This document shows positions 41,101 through 53,200 of a DNA stretch of 64,000 bases, piece after piece. A program made the translations under genes and the position numbers. The stretch lies in assembly GCF_021018805.1 (NCBI RefSeq), contig NC_086251.1, forward strand, positions 14,923,098 through 14,987,097. The letters run 5' to 3'. This stretch comes from Prinia subflava (Eukaryota; Chordata; Aves; Passeriformes; Cisticolidae). How positions within the stretch are numbered: position 1 is the first letter of the stretch; each line of letters begins with the position of its first letter. A model generated the notes under the pieces. That model did no database searches. It was not told the origin of the DNA and worked only from the letters and a program-made list of their open reading frames with translations.

Positions 41101-43094
41101 TCCAGTTTACAACCTGAATGAACCACACAGTACAGGAGTTCAGAAAGCTGAAAAACAAAGACAGTGGAGAGAAGATTTTTAAGAAAAACTTTCTGACAGC
41201 TCAAGTAAGCCACACAAACAGTATGCTACATTGTTTGAGATGCTACATGATCATGCAGATGTGGTTTGCTCGTGCTCTTTGAACTGTAGACACAGCAGTC
41301 TGCATCAGTGTACACACAGCGGCAAATCACCCAAAACACATGCTCACATCCCTCACAGAATACAGATGAAGGTACATACATATTCAAGGGCTTGAATACA
41401 AACCACTCTCTGAAAGGTTCCTCTGCATTTTCTTCACATCATCCTTCTGTCCTCATGTATAACAAAGCAAAGACAGCTGACAATGTCCTCAAAATTACAA
41501 GTTCATAGCCTTCAGAGTAGTGCAAATCCAGCCACATTGCATAAAGCACTTCTAGTTGCCTCCTTCCTGAGAGTGTAGCTTTTCCTGGGCTGTTTTATAC
41601 TGCTACAGAGGCTGTAGAGCATGTCATTTTCCCCTTTTAGCACTTTTTTAATCAATCTGCTCAACTCAGCCACATAAGTGGAATTAGCAATAAAAAAATA
41701 AGTACATTAGTTTTAAAAAGAGGTTGGTTGTTTCTCAGTAAAACACAACAGACAAATAGGCACATTAAAGTTTACTTATTTTCACTAGACTCAGATTCAA
41801 GTTAATATCAATTTTCCTGTTTTAGGATAATATCATGCACTAGTGTTACCTCCTTGAAGTCTCTATTTGGTACCCAGGCAAGCTTTGAACTTTCCCTCAT
41901 AAATACTAGATGAAAGAGTTCATCTAGGCTATCTCAGTTCATGGCTGCATTAATGATTACTTTTCGAATGAACTCTGGATATCCACACTGAATGCTTAAT
42001 CTCAGGCTTGAAATATGAGGTTCTATATAAAAAATTCCTAATGCCTCCTTTCACATGAAAATTCACAGAAGCAGGCATTAAAAATTGACATTCAGAGGCT
42101 GCCTCTTGCCTCCTTCCTTGTGCCACACAGAGTAACACTTCTTCTACATCTACCTATCTCTGCTGTCCTTCAGAAAATCACTGATGTCCTTGACCCATTC
42201 TGAGAAACTTCCTCATCTACCTAGAAACAGCCTTTGTGCAGGGCAACTTAACAGAAAAACATTCATCCATACATCCTTAATTCCTTCTTGGCTAAAGACA
42301 GCTTTAATTCAGCAGCTGGAAACCAGGCATCAGCACACCTGCAGCCTAACACCTGTACCTGTGCATGGTTTCAGTACAACACAGGATAACCTGTCCTGAC
42401 AAAGGTTTAAATGGCCCCCTGATCCTTTTAACACAGGCCTTCAGCATACAGAGCTGTCCACATCTCTTCACACATCATCTTTCCATGACCTCCTTACAAA
42501 CTCCTGCAACTTTGTATAATAGGGCACTCCTGAATCTTTTTCTATATTCATTCATAACAGCTATTAAGAATGTATCACTAAAACACAAATCTGTGCACAG
42601 TATTGAGGTCATGCCTCATCAGGGAAGTTCAAACAAAGCAGCAAAAGCATTTCAGAATGACAGCAGCAGAAAACAACAAATATTTCCATTGCTACTTTCA
42701 GCCTGCTGCAGTCACAGGCTGCAATACACAGCTGGTTCAGAATAGTCCATAGAGCATCCACACAACAACCTGCAGTTCACAAGGGTTTCCAAGCACTCTA
42801 TGATGAGATTTAAACATGCAACAAAAGGCCACAAGTGCTGCAGGATGAGAACCATAAGGGTGTCACCAGTCCTCCTGTTAACAGCTATGGTTTTGCCAGC
42901 TAGAACTTCTATACCCATCAAGTGGGCCAAATATTCCTGCCATCCCAAGCTACATCAGATGCACCCTGGTGATCAAATTTAACCACAGGCATGTGGGCAA
43001 GACAAATCGACAAATTTCACATCACTACAATCAGAGGCTCATCTGTGATCCAGCAAACAGCTGGCTTCTCACTGTGACCCATTCCTACTGCTGT

Positions 43095-43142
43095 GGGAAA
43101 AAAAAAGAAAAAAAAAGAAAAAAAAAGAAAAAAAAAAAAAGG
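43095..43142. repeat. Interrupted poly(A) tract with 10-bp period
   Basis: After GGG there are runs of nine A separated by single G residues (G at 43107, 43117 and 43127), then thirteen A and GG. The unit G-A9 is repeated with an exact 10-bp spacing. It is a simple purine repeat, polymorphic in length by nature and subject to sequencing or assembly slippage. Confidence 0.9.
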
Positions 43143-46100
43143 AGAAAATCATCCCGTCTCCTTTCAGAGCCTCCTGGTGATATCAAAATATTGAACACCC
43201 AAGGACTTGTATGAACACAGGATATAACAGAAAATACTCAGCCAAGCAGGCAGAGCTTTGAGGATGTGTGAGACTCACCAAGACACCAGGACTGGGACAG
43301 TCTTTAACACAGACTGAAATGCTCAAAGTGCATATGAGAGCTCCTTTGGCAACAGTTTACACCAAGAAACTTTGGACCCAGTCTTCTCCCCACTAGGACA
43401 CCTGCATTCATTATGTTTGAGCTAATTGTGAAAAGGAAGGTAAACCAAGGCAAGGAATTGACCTGGCTAGAAAACAACCTTGAAAAAATGGGAGCTTGGC
43501 TACAGCAAATACTGCTAAAGGCAGTGCTGTATTAAGTCAATGTAATATTCCATACAATAGGTTAGATATAACTTGCCATTTCCATGACATGCTAAATTTG
43601 TCATGCAGTTTACCAACAGATCCATCTTTATCAGTGCTTTGGACATCTTTAAACATCTAAACAGCTTTGACTTTCATTCACTAAAAAACAGGCACACTCC
43701 TCCTTTTTTGCTTCCATAGTTAAACCAAGTTTTGTCTCAAGATGGGCAATGCTCTGTTATTGGGATTATTCACATACATAACAGCATGCTTCACTGCTTT
43801 GAAAGACTGTACAATAACTATGAATGTGGCAAATTCCAGGACATTCCAGATGCCTTGGAAGTCTTACCTCTGGTTCAGGTTTTAAATGGGATACTGGCCC
43901 TTTTCCTTTTAGAGGAGAGACTGGAAATAGGAAGTACCCCACAAAAATAAACCCAAGGAAAAACTAGAATGTAACAATTTAAATGCATGTGAAGTTGTGT
44001 TCATAGTGCTGCTATCAAACAGATATATCATCTTGGCTGAAAAAAGGAAATGGGGGGACGTCATGAAATCCATGCAATTGTGAAACAAAGCTGGGGAAGG
44101 GGGCTGAGGGCAAGGGTGGGATTTTAAAGCACCTATCAGACTTTGCATTCATCCTGCAAGGTAAGAAAATTCCCTCCTTATTTCCCTCCACTCATGATTA
44201 GAGAGTCATGACTGCCTCACCAGCTGTGCTTCTGGCTTATTTTAAATTCAAACTATGATACATATCTCACTTTTAGACTTTTAATAGCAATGCCTTAAAA
44301 TGCAGATTGCTGGCTAAATTTAGTTACATGATTAAAAACAAATCTAACTCATCTCTTCCTAGCAAACAGAACTGCTGCATTCAAGGTTCAATAGAGGACT
44401 TAACTCTTCAACTAAAAACAAAGTCCTAACAAAAAGCAGAAAAAAAAAGAAAATCAAAGCACAATTCGGTGCTGTCTCCAAAAAAGCAAGATGCATAAAA
44501 CATTAACCAGCTATGGAAAACTATCTGCAAATGCATCATAGTATACCATAGGGTTTTTGTTCAGTACTTCTGCAAATAAATTCTGCACTATGCTACTACA
44601 GCAGTATGAGTCACACACTTTTACTGACATTCTATATTTATAACTCCATGCCCTTCTGCACTGTTATATGCTTTCTTCCATACAGGCCTCTCTAACCTGG
44701 AATTTCCTTCCTTCTGCAGCACAGCATCTCTTCCTCTAACACTCCCCAGAAAACTGCAAAGACATGCAGCTCTTTCTGGACACCATTTTGGAAAAACAAC
44801 ACCCTTGAACTATAATAACATCCTGCATGTGCTTTTATTTGTTTCCAATTATTTTCTTGTGTCTGATTTGCTAATCTTTTGTCTGTAAAAGGACTGCTTA
44901 GATGTTTATCCCATTTGAGGCAAGATCCAGGTCCTGTTTCATTAGACCTAACACAGTACAGTGCTACAGAAAATCTTACTCAGAGATTACAAGTTACAAA
45001 ATCGACATGTTTCCTAGATCATTTTATGGAAAGCATTCCCTCCAGCTGCAATGTTGCAAACATTTGTGAATTTGTCTCATTTGGAGAACACAAGATCCTG
45101 CTACTCTCAATATCCCATCACCATCTGAGCCTCAGAAGGAACAGGCATGTGTCTACAAGAGATAAACAAAGGGAAGGTAATTAAGTTCCCAATGCTAATA
45201 TTTACCTTGTCAAAAGACTCAGGGGCGTGCTGTGGAAAGGCAGACACAGAAAAAGCAAAGGAAATGCTCTGGAATGGCAGAGCAGGAGAACAGGGCTTTT
45301 CCAGTGTTGTCCACCAGCTGCTTTCCCAATAATCAGAGACCAAGTTGCACAAGAAATTTCACTAGATAACAAGCCAGAGACATGCATGATTCTGAAGAGG
45401 CACAATGTCTATAAAGAAATAGAAAGCATTACAGAAATAAAGTGTTAGAAGAGTGATCCTTGGATTTGTTAAGTGGCTTGAACTTCCTCAGTCACTCCAG
45501 AAGCAGCTGAGTTCTACATCCAATGGAGTTCAACCCTAACTATGTGCTGTTCTTAAAAAAATAAAGTACAAAGAAGAGAACAGTACCACAAACCCAACAA
45601 TGGCACCTCCAGAGCCTCCCAGGAGATCACCCGCCTTGTTCAGAGTCAGAATATCATTATAAGAGCAACTACAATTGACTAAGACAGAGTGGGCTGTGCA
45701 CCTCAAATAATGAGCAGCGTTCCCGCTGACAGGAGGAACAAAACAGTCTAAAAGAGGATGGGAAGGAAAATTCATACCCTTTGAAGTCAAGAGATGAATA
45801 ATGAGCAATAAGGTGATGTATTCTCTCTGGAATATCCCAATTTCTCCCTCCACCCACAAGAAAGTTTAAGAGTTGGGCAAGGGGGTGGACGAAGAAATAA
45901 AAGCACAACACAAGATTCCACCTGGGTATGGCAAGATGCTTAACATCAAGGAGACTGCAGGAAGAGAGTGGACAAAGGTGTAAATGGTTGCATAATGGTG
46001 AAAGTACCCAAATGCAACTTATGCCCTGAAAAAAAATCCATCTTTTACAAGGGAACACTATCCAGCAAGCAGAGTCACCTTCGACTCCTGATTTCTGTGT

Positions 46101-46705
46101 CTGTCTCTGAACATTGTGAGGTGTTTTCAGCATTTCAGAGCTACAGGCACAGAGCATGGGGCAAGTCCAAAAATTTAGAAACATTTTAGAAATGTTACTA
46201 ATGAATGCAATGCAAGTCCATCCTGTAAAAGAATCTGCAATTCCCAGCCAAGAGGGAATGATGCTGGTGAGATTTACTTCTAATGTTTACCCAGTGAAGC
46301 AGTAGCTGTCCACAGCTACCTCTATAGAGCTACAACATCTGTATCTGCTTGCAGTGCCAGCACATCTATGTTTAAGGTTTACCTAAGTGTGTATGTGAAC
46401 AGGGTTGTAATATAAGTATTGATGTGCTATGCAGCCTGTTACTAAGAGGGGCTTAGGCTTTAAAGTGAGAGAGGGGACAAATAAGGGAACTTTTCTCATT
46501 AGGAGTAAGGAGGGGACACCAGTGAAGAACAAAAAAAGCTCCTGTTTTTTCAATACCTTCTTTTCTCTGATGTTACAATGGATATCGATCAAAAGAAGCA
46601 GTTAGCCTCCTCTTCATGCTTCACACAATAGAATGAGATAGGGCAGCTTCTAAAGAAACCATGAGTTTTCTGCCGTGCTTAAACAGTTTTTCATGAACTT
46701 TGTTT

Positions 46706-46764
46706 GAACACTAGAGGAATCCTTCTAGTGTTCACTAGATGAACACTAGGTGAACTAGAGGAAT
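46706..46764. repeat. Inverted repeat followed by a partial direct copy
   Basis: GAACACTAGA (46706-46715) and TCTAGTGTTC (46724-46733) are perfect reverse complements around the spacer GGAATCCT, which itself can extend the stem (AGG/CCT) with one bulged T. Directly afterwards, 46741-46764 repeats GAACACTAGG, then TGAACTAGAGGAAT, a rearranged copy of the left arm. This suggests local template switching or slippage. No gene is nearby. It sits in the 19-kb SERGEF intron. Confidence 0.85.
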
Positions 46765-48349
46765 TTTAAATAAATACCCAGATTTTGAAATCACACACAG
46801 CAGAAGTTTGTTAACTATTTTAACTATCAGCTTCTACCTGTGTGCATGGCCATGTTGTTTTTGGGTTTTTTTGGCCTTGTATGTTCTGTTTATCTCTGGC
46901 AAAGTCAACAACCAAGAGAAGCCTAAAAAAACAGGATTTAACACCCTTCTTTGTACTGCGTGACTTGTCAGGATGATTCTTCAACCCACATGAACATCTA
47001 GTAATCCACACTGCCACTCTTTTATTGTCCCCACAGCCTGACCTTAACTTCTGGATGTTTTAGTGTCCATTTTCTCCTCAGTGAACAGCTTCAGCTCCAG
47101 GCAGCTGTGTCATTATCAGGCACAAGCCTGAAATGTGTGTACAGGCAAATCCCTACAAAATATCCATCAGCTGCAAGATCCAAAATTCAAGATGAGAAAT
47201 GCCAAACTGATTTTCAGTTTGCTTTCTATTTTGGGGTGGAAAGGACAAGCAGGAAAACATACTCCTAAAGGAGTTTCTGTATGTATACTTTAGGCAGCTT
47301 TATAAAGGTAAATTTTTGAAAATTCTAGAATAGCAGGATTTCCTGTATTCATGATAAAAAGATCTTAGCAAAGGTGACATAAAGCACTGTCCCTGAATAG
47401 ATCTTTGACTACACAGTGCTTTTTAGATTTTTTCCTTTAGTTAGATACCGAGTAAAACAGAGAATGAGTCACCTAAGGAAATCCCACCCATCCTAGGGTT
47501 TCTCTCCTGCATGAATCAGATGCTAATACCTTCTATTCATCCAGGTCTTTGTCCCTCAAAAATAAACCATCGTGATTGTTTATTATTACATACTCTGGGC
47601 CCCATAATAGTGGATAGAGAAGAAAGCAGACCTGAACCACACAGGCTCTTAAATCCAGCAGAACATCCCAAAAACCTAAAGTGTATCCTAAGCAATTTAG
47701 AAAACGTAACTCCCCCTTCATCTGCAGAGCTCAATCTCAGCTGTTTGGAATCCATACAGAATATATGTAGCTACACTGAGAGACAATTAATTCCAAATAG
47801 GAACTACAAAAAAGAGGGAGTTCACCCTCAGTTTCAACTACCACACCACAAACTGTGGTTCCTCACAACTGGAATACTTTAAAAGCCACACACTCTTGGC
47901 AGATCTCATTATACCACCCAAGTATCAGAGCCATTCTACAAGACTAAAGACTTGAAAATTTACAGCTGTGTAAATCTCTTGTGTATCCTACAATACCTTA
48001 CATCAAATTTTTTATTTCTAAACTACTTCAAAGTAATCATGAAAGGAACAATCTAGCCAGGCTTTATGGATATTTTTCCTGTTTGTGTCTAGGTTTTTAA
48101 GAAAAAAAAGTCCTGAAAAGTGCTGTTTTTCAGAGGTATTCAACTGCCACTAAGCTCTTAAAAAGCCCAAACCTATGTTTGAGTAATATGAGTCATTAGT
48201 GAGTATTAAACCTGAATAATTAATTACTAAACAGGAAATGTCACTTAAAGATTATGAAAACAAGTATTTAATGGCCTTAAAATGCTCCTAAGGTTAAATA
48301 AGATCAATGCACTTACATGCATAGGTTGTGCACACATAGCTGCTTTCAG

Positions 48350-48374
48350 AAGCTGAGCTTAAAATGCTCAGCTT
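48350..48374. repeat. Small inverted repeat, 9-bp arms
   Basis: AAGCTGAGC and GCTCAGCTT flank a 7-nt spacer TTAAAAT. A third related word, TGCTTAGCTTT, follows near 48381. It is likely to be a local slippage product, and no terminator or regulatory role can be inferred in vertebrate intron DNA. Confidence 0.7.
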
Positions 48375-49031
48375 AGTAAATGCTTAGCTTTAAAGGAAGT
48401 TATTTGAAAATGCAGTAGCCACTTCTCAAAGACCAATAAAACTAAGAGGACAGAGTACATATACATTGTTCTTGGCAATTAGTTACCATGCACATTAATT
48501 CAACCATTAGGTAATGATTGGTTCCAGTTTCTTATTCCATACAAAGTGAGTGCAAAACACTTCTACCTTACTAAGGATTCCAACTGTTTGTCTGAGACCA
48601 TGTTATATCCACTTTGTGTAACTGCAGAAATTCTGAAGTGCAAATTCTCACTGTTTGTTGTGTGCTTCGCATCAATTCTCCAAGAGCACTGAGTTACCAA
48701 AATTTCAATCAATCCCATCATCCTTTTACTATATGCAAACTGTCATATGATATGATAACACCCAAAAGGAAACTGGAAATTTTTTTGCCCCCCACTCAGA
48801 TCTCCCAGCTCGAAGGGGGTGTAGGGAAGAAGCCCCCAGTCCAGTCTTCCAGTCCATGCTCTTTTTGCTCAATACCAGGCCTGACACAGAGGCATCATTG
48901 TGGGTAGCTGCTGGGACCCACAGCACATGGGAGCCTCGAAGCTGAATTAAAGGCTGAGAGGCAAAAAAAGAGGTGAGTTATGTAGTGTCTGGCCCAGTCT
49001 GTCATAGCAGCAACCAAACAACAGTAGTCGT

Positions 49032-49077
49032 GTGAGCTCCACATATGGAACTCACTTTTGTGAGTTCCACATTTGGA
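49032..49077. repeat. 18-bp direct duplication containing a 10-bp hairpin
   Basis: GTGAGCTCCACATATGGA (49032-49049) and GTGAGTTCCACATTTGGA (49060-49077) are direct repeats with two mismatches. Between them, TGGAACTCAC (49046-49055), TTTT and GTGAGTTCCA (49060-49069) form a perfect 10-bp hairpin. The combination of direct and inverted copies in 46 bp is a local rearrangement. No function can be assigned. Confidence 0.85.
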
Positions 49078-50118
49078 TCTTTCTCTATCAATACCCATGC
49101 ATATGGAGCTTGGAGGCAGCTTATGACAGAAGTTAAGAAATAGTGAGTTTTGCTTCTTTTCAACTTCAAATAGGTGCATTGACAGAGACACAAGTACAAT
49201 GTTAATGATTTCAGCATGGTTCAGAAGAAAGGGTTTGACATATAACAAAACAGAAACAGTCAAACAGAAGAGCAACTGGCTTAGATAGTGCCAGCAGTTC
49301 CAGCTGCAAGTAGTCAGAAGAACTAGGAAGACAAGGACACCTATGGCCAAACTATTCTTCATTTAAGAAAATTTGTATCAGCTTTGTACCCTGGTTTCAC
49401 AATAATTGTGAGAAGGGACACGTTTTCAATGCAATTATCATCATCATCATTGCAAGAGCTTAATTTGCTTTAAGAGAAAAAGAGTAAGAAAAAATGAACC
49501 CCCAAGGAATAGCTCAGAGCCAACAAGGTGCCTTTCTCAGCCCACAAAACTACAGCTCCTCTTGCACAGCTGCTCTGGCGCTGGAGGATACTGAAAACAA
49601 AACACCACATTTACAGATCTCCAGCACACAAGCACATACTTATTAATGTATCTGACCTTGTTTATTACATTTGCTAAATAGATGGGTAGCCATAACCTGC
49701 AGCAATCCAACTACAGAAACCAAAGGAAGAAAAAAAAAGGAAAATTAGAGAAAGTAATGAATTCCTTATCTCACCCACTAATGACTTGAACAAAATCTAA
49801 ACCAGATCCACATTTTAAAGCCACATTTTTTTCTAAACGCTTTTTAAAGATGAAAATTCTGTCAAATTGGGACAGTTACGTTATTTATGTCCACAACAAT
49901 CACTGTTCTCACTAGTAAAGGAGAGGCTATGGCACACACACACAAAAAAGAAAAAGCGGGGGAACATATTCAATGTAATAGTCCCTCTTTCCATACGTGG
50001 TCTAAAGCCCCAGAACATAATGCTGAATGATGAGTGAGTCATTTTCCAAACTCCTCCAATTATGGAGTACTTGGTAAAATACATCTGGACAGGACTAAGC
50101 AAGTGTGAATCACACAAC

Positions 50119-50284
50119 CATAGAATCATTAAAGCTGAAAAACAATTCCAAGATCATCAGGTCCAACTGTCAACCTAGCACCAATGCCATGTTCACTAAA
50201 ACATGTCCTCAAGTGCCATATCCACAGGTTTTTGAATACTTCCAGGGATGGTGACTCCACCACTTCCCTGAGCAACCTGTTCCA
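50119..50284 (-). mobile_element. Short CR1 LINE 3' end
   Basis: The plus strand reads ATAGAATCATTAAAGCTGAA at the edge, then AAGATCATCAGGTCCAACTG, and ends at GGGATGGTGACTCCACCACT and CCTGAGCAACCTGTTCCA. This is the reverse complement of a common CR1 3' end. Only about 165 bp is recognisable. The sequence to the right (from about 50285) no longer matches what I know of CR1. It is in the same orientation as SERGEF and lies in the 19-kb intron. Confidence 0.9.
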
Positions 50285-53200
50285 AGGAAGGAGCAGGCCC
50301 TTCCATGAGAGGAAGCCATAGGCAGAAGATCCAGGACAGAGCATCCTTACGTACCTTATCTTCCCCTTCTGCTGTGGGAAGGCACTCTGCAGGCTGCCCC
50401 ACATGTAGGAGGAGAACAGATTGGAAAATTTTTGACAGTTGTTTTCCTTCTGTTAAGCTCGTTTTTACTCATGAGTTAATTAACAAAAATACATTTAAAT
50501 CCTACCCTTCCCTGGCCATCTGAATCTCCATTGGCCATTGTAAAGTCACAGCTCACAAAGGGAATTTCAAACATTGAGATAAGTTTCTTTGTCCCTAATG
50601 CCGATCACTGATATTTCTATTTTACAATTATTACCTTCAATCATTTACAGCTGGAAGTTCCCAGCAGTAAGGAGAGGTAAAAGACAGAAGATAAAACTCA
50701 ATTACTCAAAAGATGATGTTAGGAAGATTCTGTGACAAATCTTTGCATATGAACAACTCTCAACACTTGATAATAACCTTTCAGAACATACCTTCAGTTC
50801 CTATTGGACCCAACCTCCTCTTCAGTGACCAAACCACTGAATCAATTTCTTCAAGACTTTTATCAAAACCATGTAGAAGTAACTCCCAGCAGGGAACAGC
50901 ATGAATAGGAGTGTAGAATCATAAAGCAAACACACAGACACACACACACACTCTTAACATTTTAGTTTAAAAATAAAGCTAAGGAATGATGCCAGCCCGC
51001 GAAGCCAAAGAAAATGCCAAAATCTTCTAGGTTACAGCTATCTAGAACAAAACTTTAAAATAATCATTGTGTAAGTTGAACACCAATGAAATGAATGTGT
51101 GACAGAACAAGGAGACAGCTCTGAAGACAATACAGAAAAGGTGGCTATTTCCATATGCATCTAGAACCTTTCAACCTGTAATTGCACACCAAATTTCTCA
51201 CAGCTCCCAGTGTTCATTTCTGAATTTTGGTCCCCAAGCTTGTGCATTTCTTTTTCTCCTCTTGACATGCTCTACACTTTATAATCAAATGCAGGAACTT
51301 CAAGATAGGTCCTGAAGCTTCAAAATTGACCCCTGAGGCAGCTGGACAAAGGCTTTTCTTTTTTGAACACTCATTTCTTGAACTCAAGTTCTGCTTCAAA
51401 CAGGGTTACCTATTTATTTGGAGATTCTGATTAAGCTATTTTTTAGTATGTCACCTGTATTCCCAAAACTCAGCATCCTTCCACTAAAATACAGCTACCT
51501 CATGTAGGGCTCCAATTTCAAACTCTCAGCTGCTGTGTCTAAAAAGAGACAAGCATTAAAACAAAAAAAGTATATGATATATATGCATGTACACAAATTA
51601 GTATTTGCTGTCCTAGGGAGCTGCTGAAAAATTCAAGGTAGAGAAAGTTTGCTTTCCAGAGGAAGGCTGCAGAGCCTGGATTCAAGAGCAAACTGGAAAG
51701 GACCTCTAGTGGGCTGAGGCTGTGCTGCTCGGGTGCCAGACACGTCGTTCCCCTTCACCTCCCTGCAGCTGCACACCATGGCAGCAAAGCCCAACAGCTT
51801 TACCTTGTGACAGCCATCAGAAAAGGCACCTAGAAGGGCAACTACAGCCTCTGTGAAAGACTGAAACGCTAAAGGTTAATGACTCAAACAAGACCATTAG
51901 AAGTACTCCCTCATTCTGCTCTCGGTGCTTGGAGGGACACACTGTCATTTGCTTCAGAAAAAACAGGAGATGGTTTCTATTTTATCCTGTAGGTCACTAA
52001 CATGTCAGACCCCTTCAGAGTGGTTTTATGTGGCCTAAATGACATGACATCAAGGGACATTCAAAGATGCACAAATTCAGATGCACATTTGGAATGAAGA
52101 TTCAGAATATTATTCAGACCATGTCACGGGAATTTGTTCTTCCAAGAGTTTTTAGCTGTAGGCAGTTTTGCACAGGCAGCAGAAACACAATTTACTTCAA
52201 TAACTGCGTTTTTGAAGTAACTTTCTGAGTGAAAGAGCTTGGAATTCTTTATCTGAGCTCAAACAAAGCATAACTTCATGTGACACTATGTGAAAAATAG
52301 ATTAGGGAATGTATTCAGGAGAATACACAGATAATAAACCAGGCCAGATTAAGGAAGGTTATTTATTAGACATCCCAGTGAAAAAGAAAATATCTTGTTT
52401 TGAATGGAAGTTGATGATTCACCTCTAAGTCTTTACAATACCTCTCTTGCTATTTTTAGGTTTGCCTTCAAGTCAGACTGGTTCTATCATTCCCCAAAGT
52501 AGCCTAATTTACATCTTCAACATTACAGACCACAGCTTAGCTCTCTTTTAAATGACCTAAGCAATAACCTCTGTTTCAGCAGTTACCCTCAAAGTGTTTG
52601 CATTAACTTAAGAGGGACCACAAATTAAAGCTGACGTAGTTAAGGAGAGCAATGCAAGGCAGCTGCTCATTATTCACAGATAACATCACCTATACTGCAG
52701 TGGTGCTCCTTGTGCCATTAAGCAGAGTGCTGGATAGGAAGCAAACTTTGTACAGAGTGGTTGTCTGAAGAGAACAGCGCCTGTACTTGGAGTCCAAGGC
52801 CACAAGAATGCACCTGGTTCTCTCCTTCACATGGAGCAGCAACAGCACTGCCCTGACATCAATGAAAAGCATTCCTGAGAGTCACTGGACACAAGCATTC
52901 ACACAGAAAACAGAAAATGAACCAGCAAGTTTATTAAGTCTCATCATCAGGGACCTGATCAAAGAGCAAGCAGGGCTTCTCAACCTTCACCTTTTTGGAC
53001 AAACCATCATCAACTAGGACCACCTCTACTATCAGAATAACTTACCTAGAAAGAGCACTGGTGATGCCATAAGGTCTAACTGTGCTTCCCTCCTCTGTAG
53101 GAAACAGTAATCAAGGCAGGAAAAGAAAGCACTCTGCTGTCTTGAAGGGTTATGTGAGTTATTTAACAGTAAGTTTACAGTGGAAAGAGCCCCCAAAGAT

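Larger units (their letters stand above)
37374..50118. other. SERGEF intron (right-hand exon at 56.4 kb, left-hand exon at 37.3 kb), left part
   Basis: This is intron by definition of the two flanking exons, which join in phase. It holds simple repeats (38.1, 38.45 and 43.1 kb), three small inverted repeats (46.7, 48.35 and 49.03 kb) and no interspersed repeat that I can name. The long minus-strand open frames at 45669-46184 (171 codons) and 48895-49362 (155 codons) have no recognisable domain. Confidence 0.8.

Noticed and set aside
43095..43142. CRISPR-like regularly spaced repeat
   Set aside because: The regular spacing comes from a simple G-A9 microsatellite in vertebrate DNA. There are no spacers and no cas genes.
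45669..46184. 171-codon minus-strand open frame as a possible gene or extra SERGEF exon
   Set aside because: It has no RCC1 motifs, no recognisable domain and no convincing splice context. The flanking SERGEF exons already join in phase without it.
48895..49362. 155-codon minus-strand open frame with hydrophobic stretches
   Set aside because: The hydrophobic residues come from AT-rich intron sequence, and no family is recognisable. It overlaps the local duplication at 49032-49077.
50129..50404. Minus-strand open frame containing REVVESPSLEVFK
   Set aside because: This is CR1 retrotransposon sequence (3' end of the element) running into unique DNA, not a host gene.
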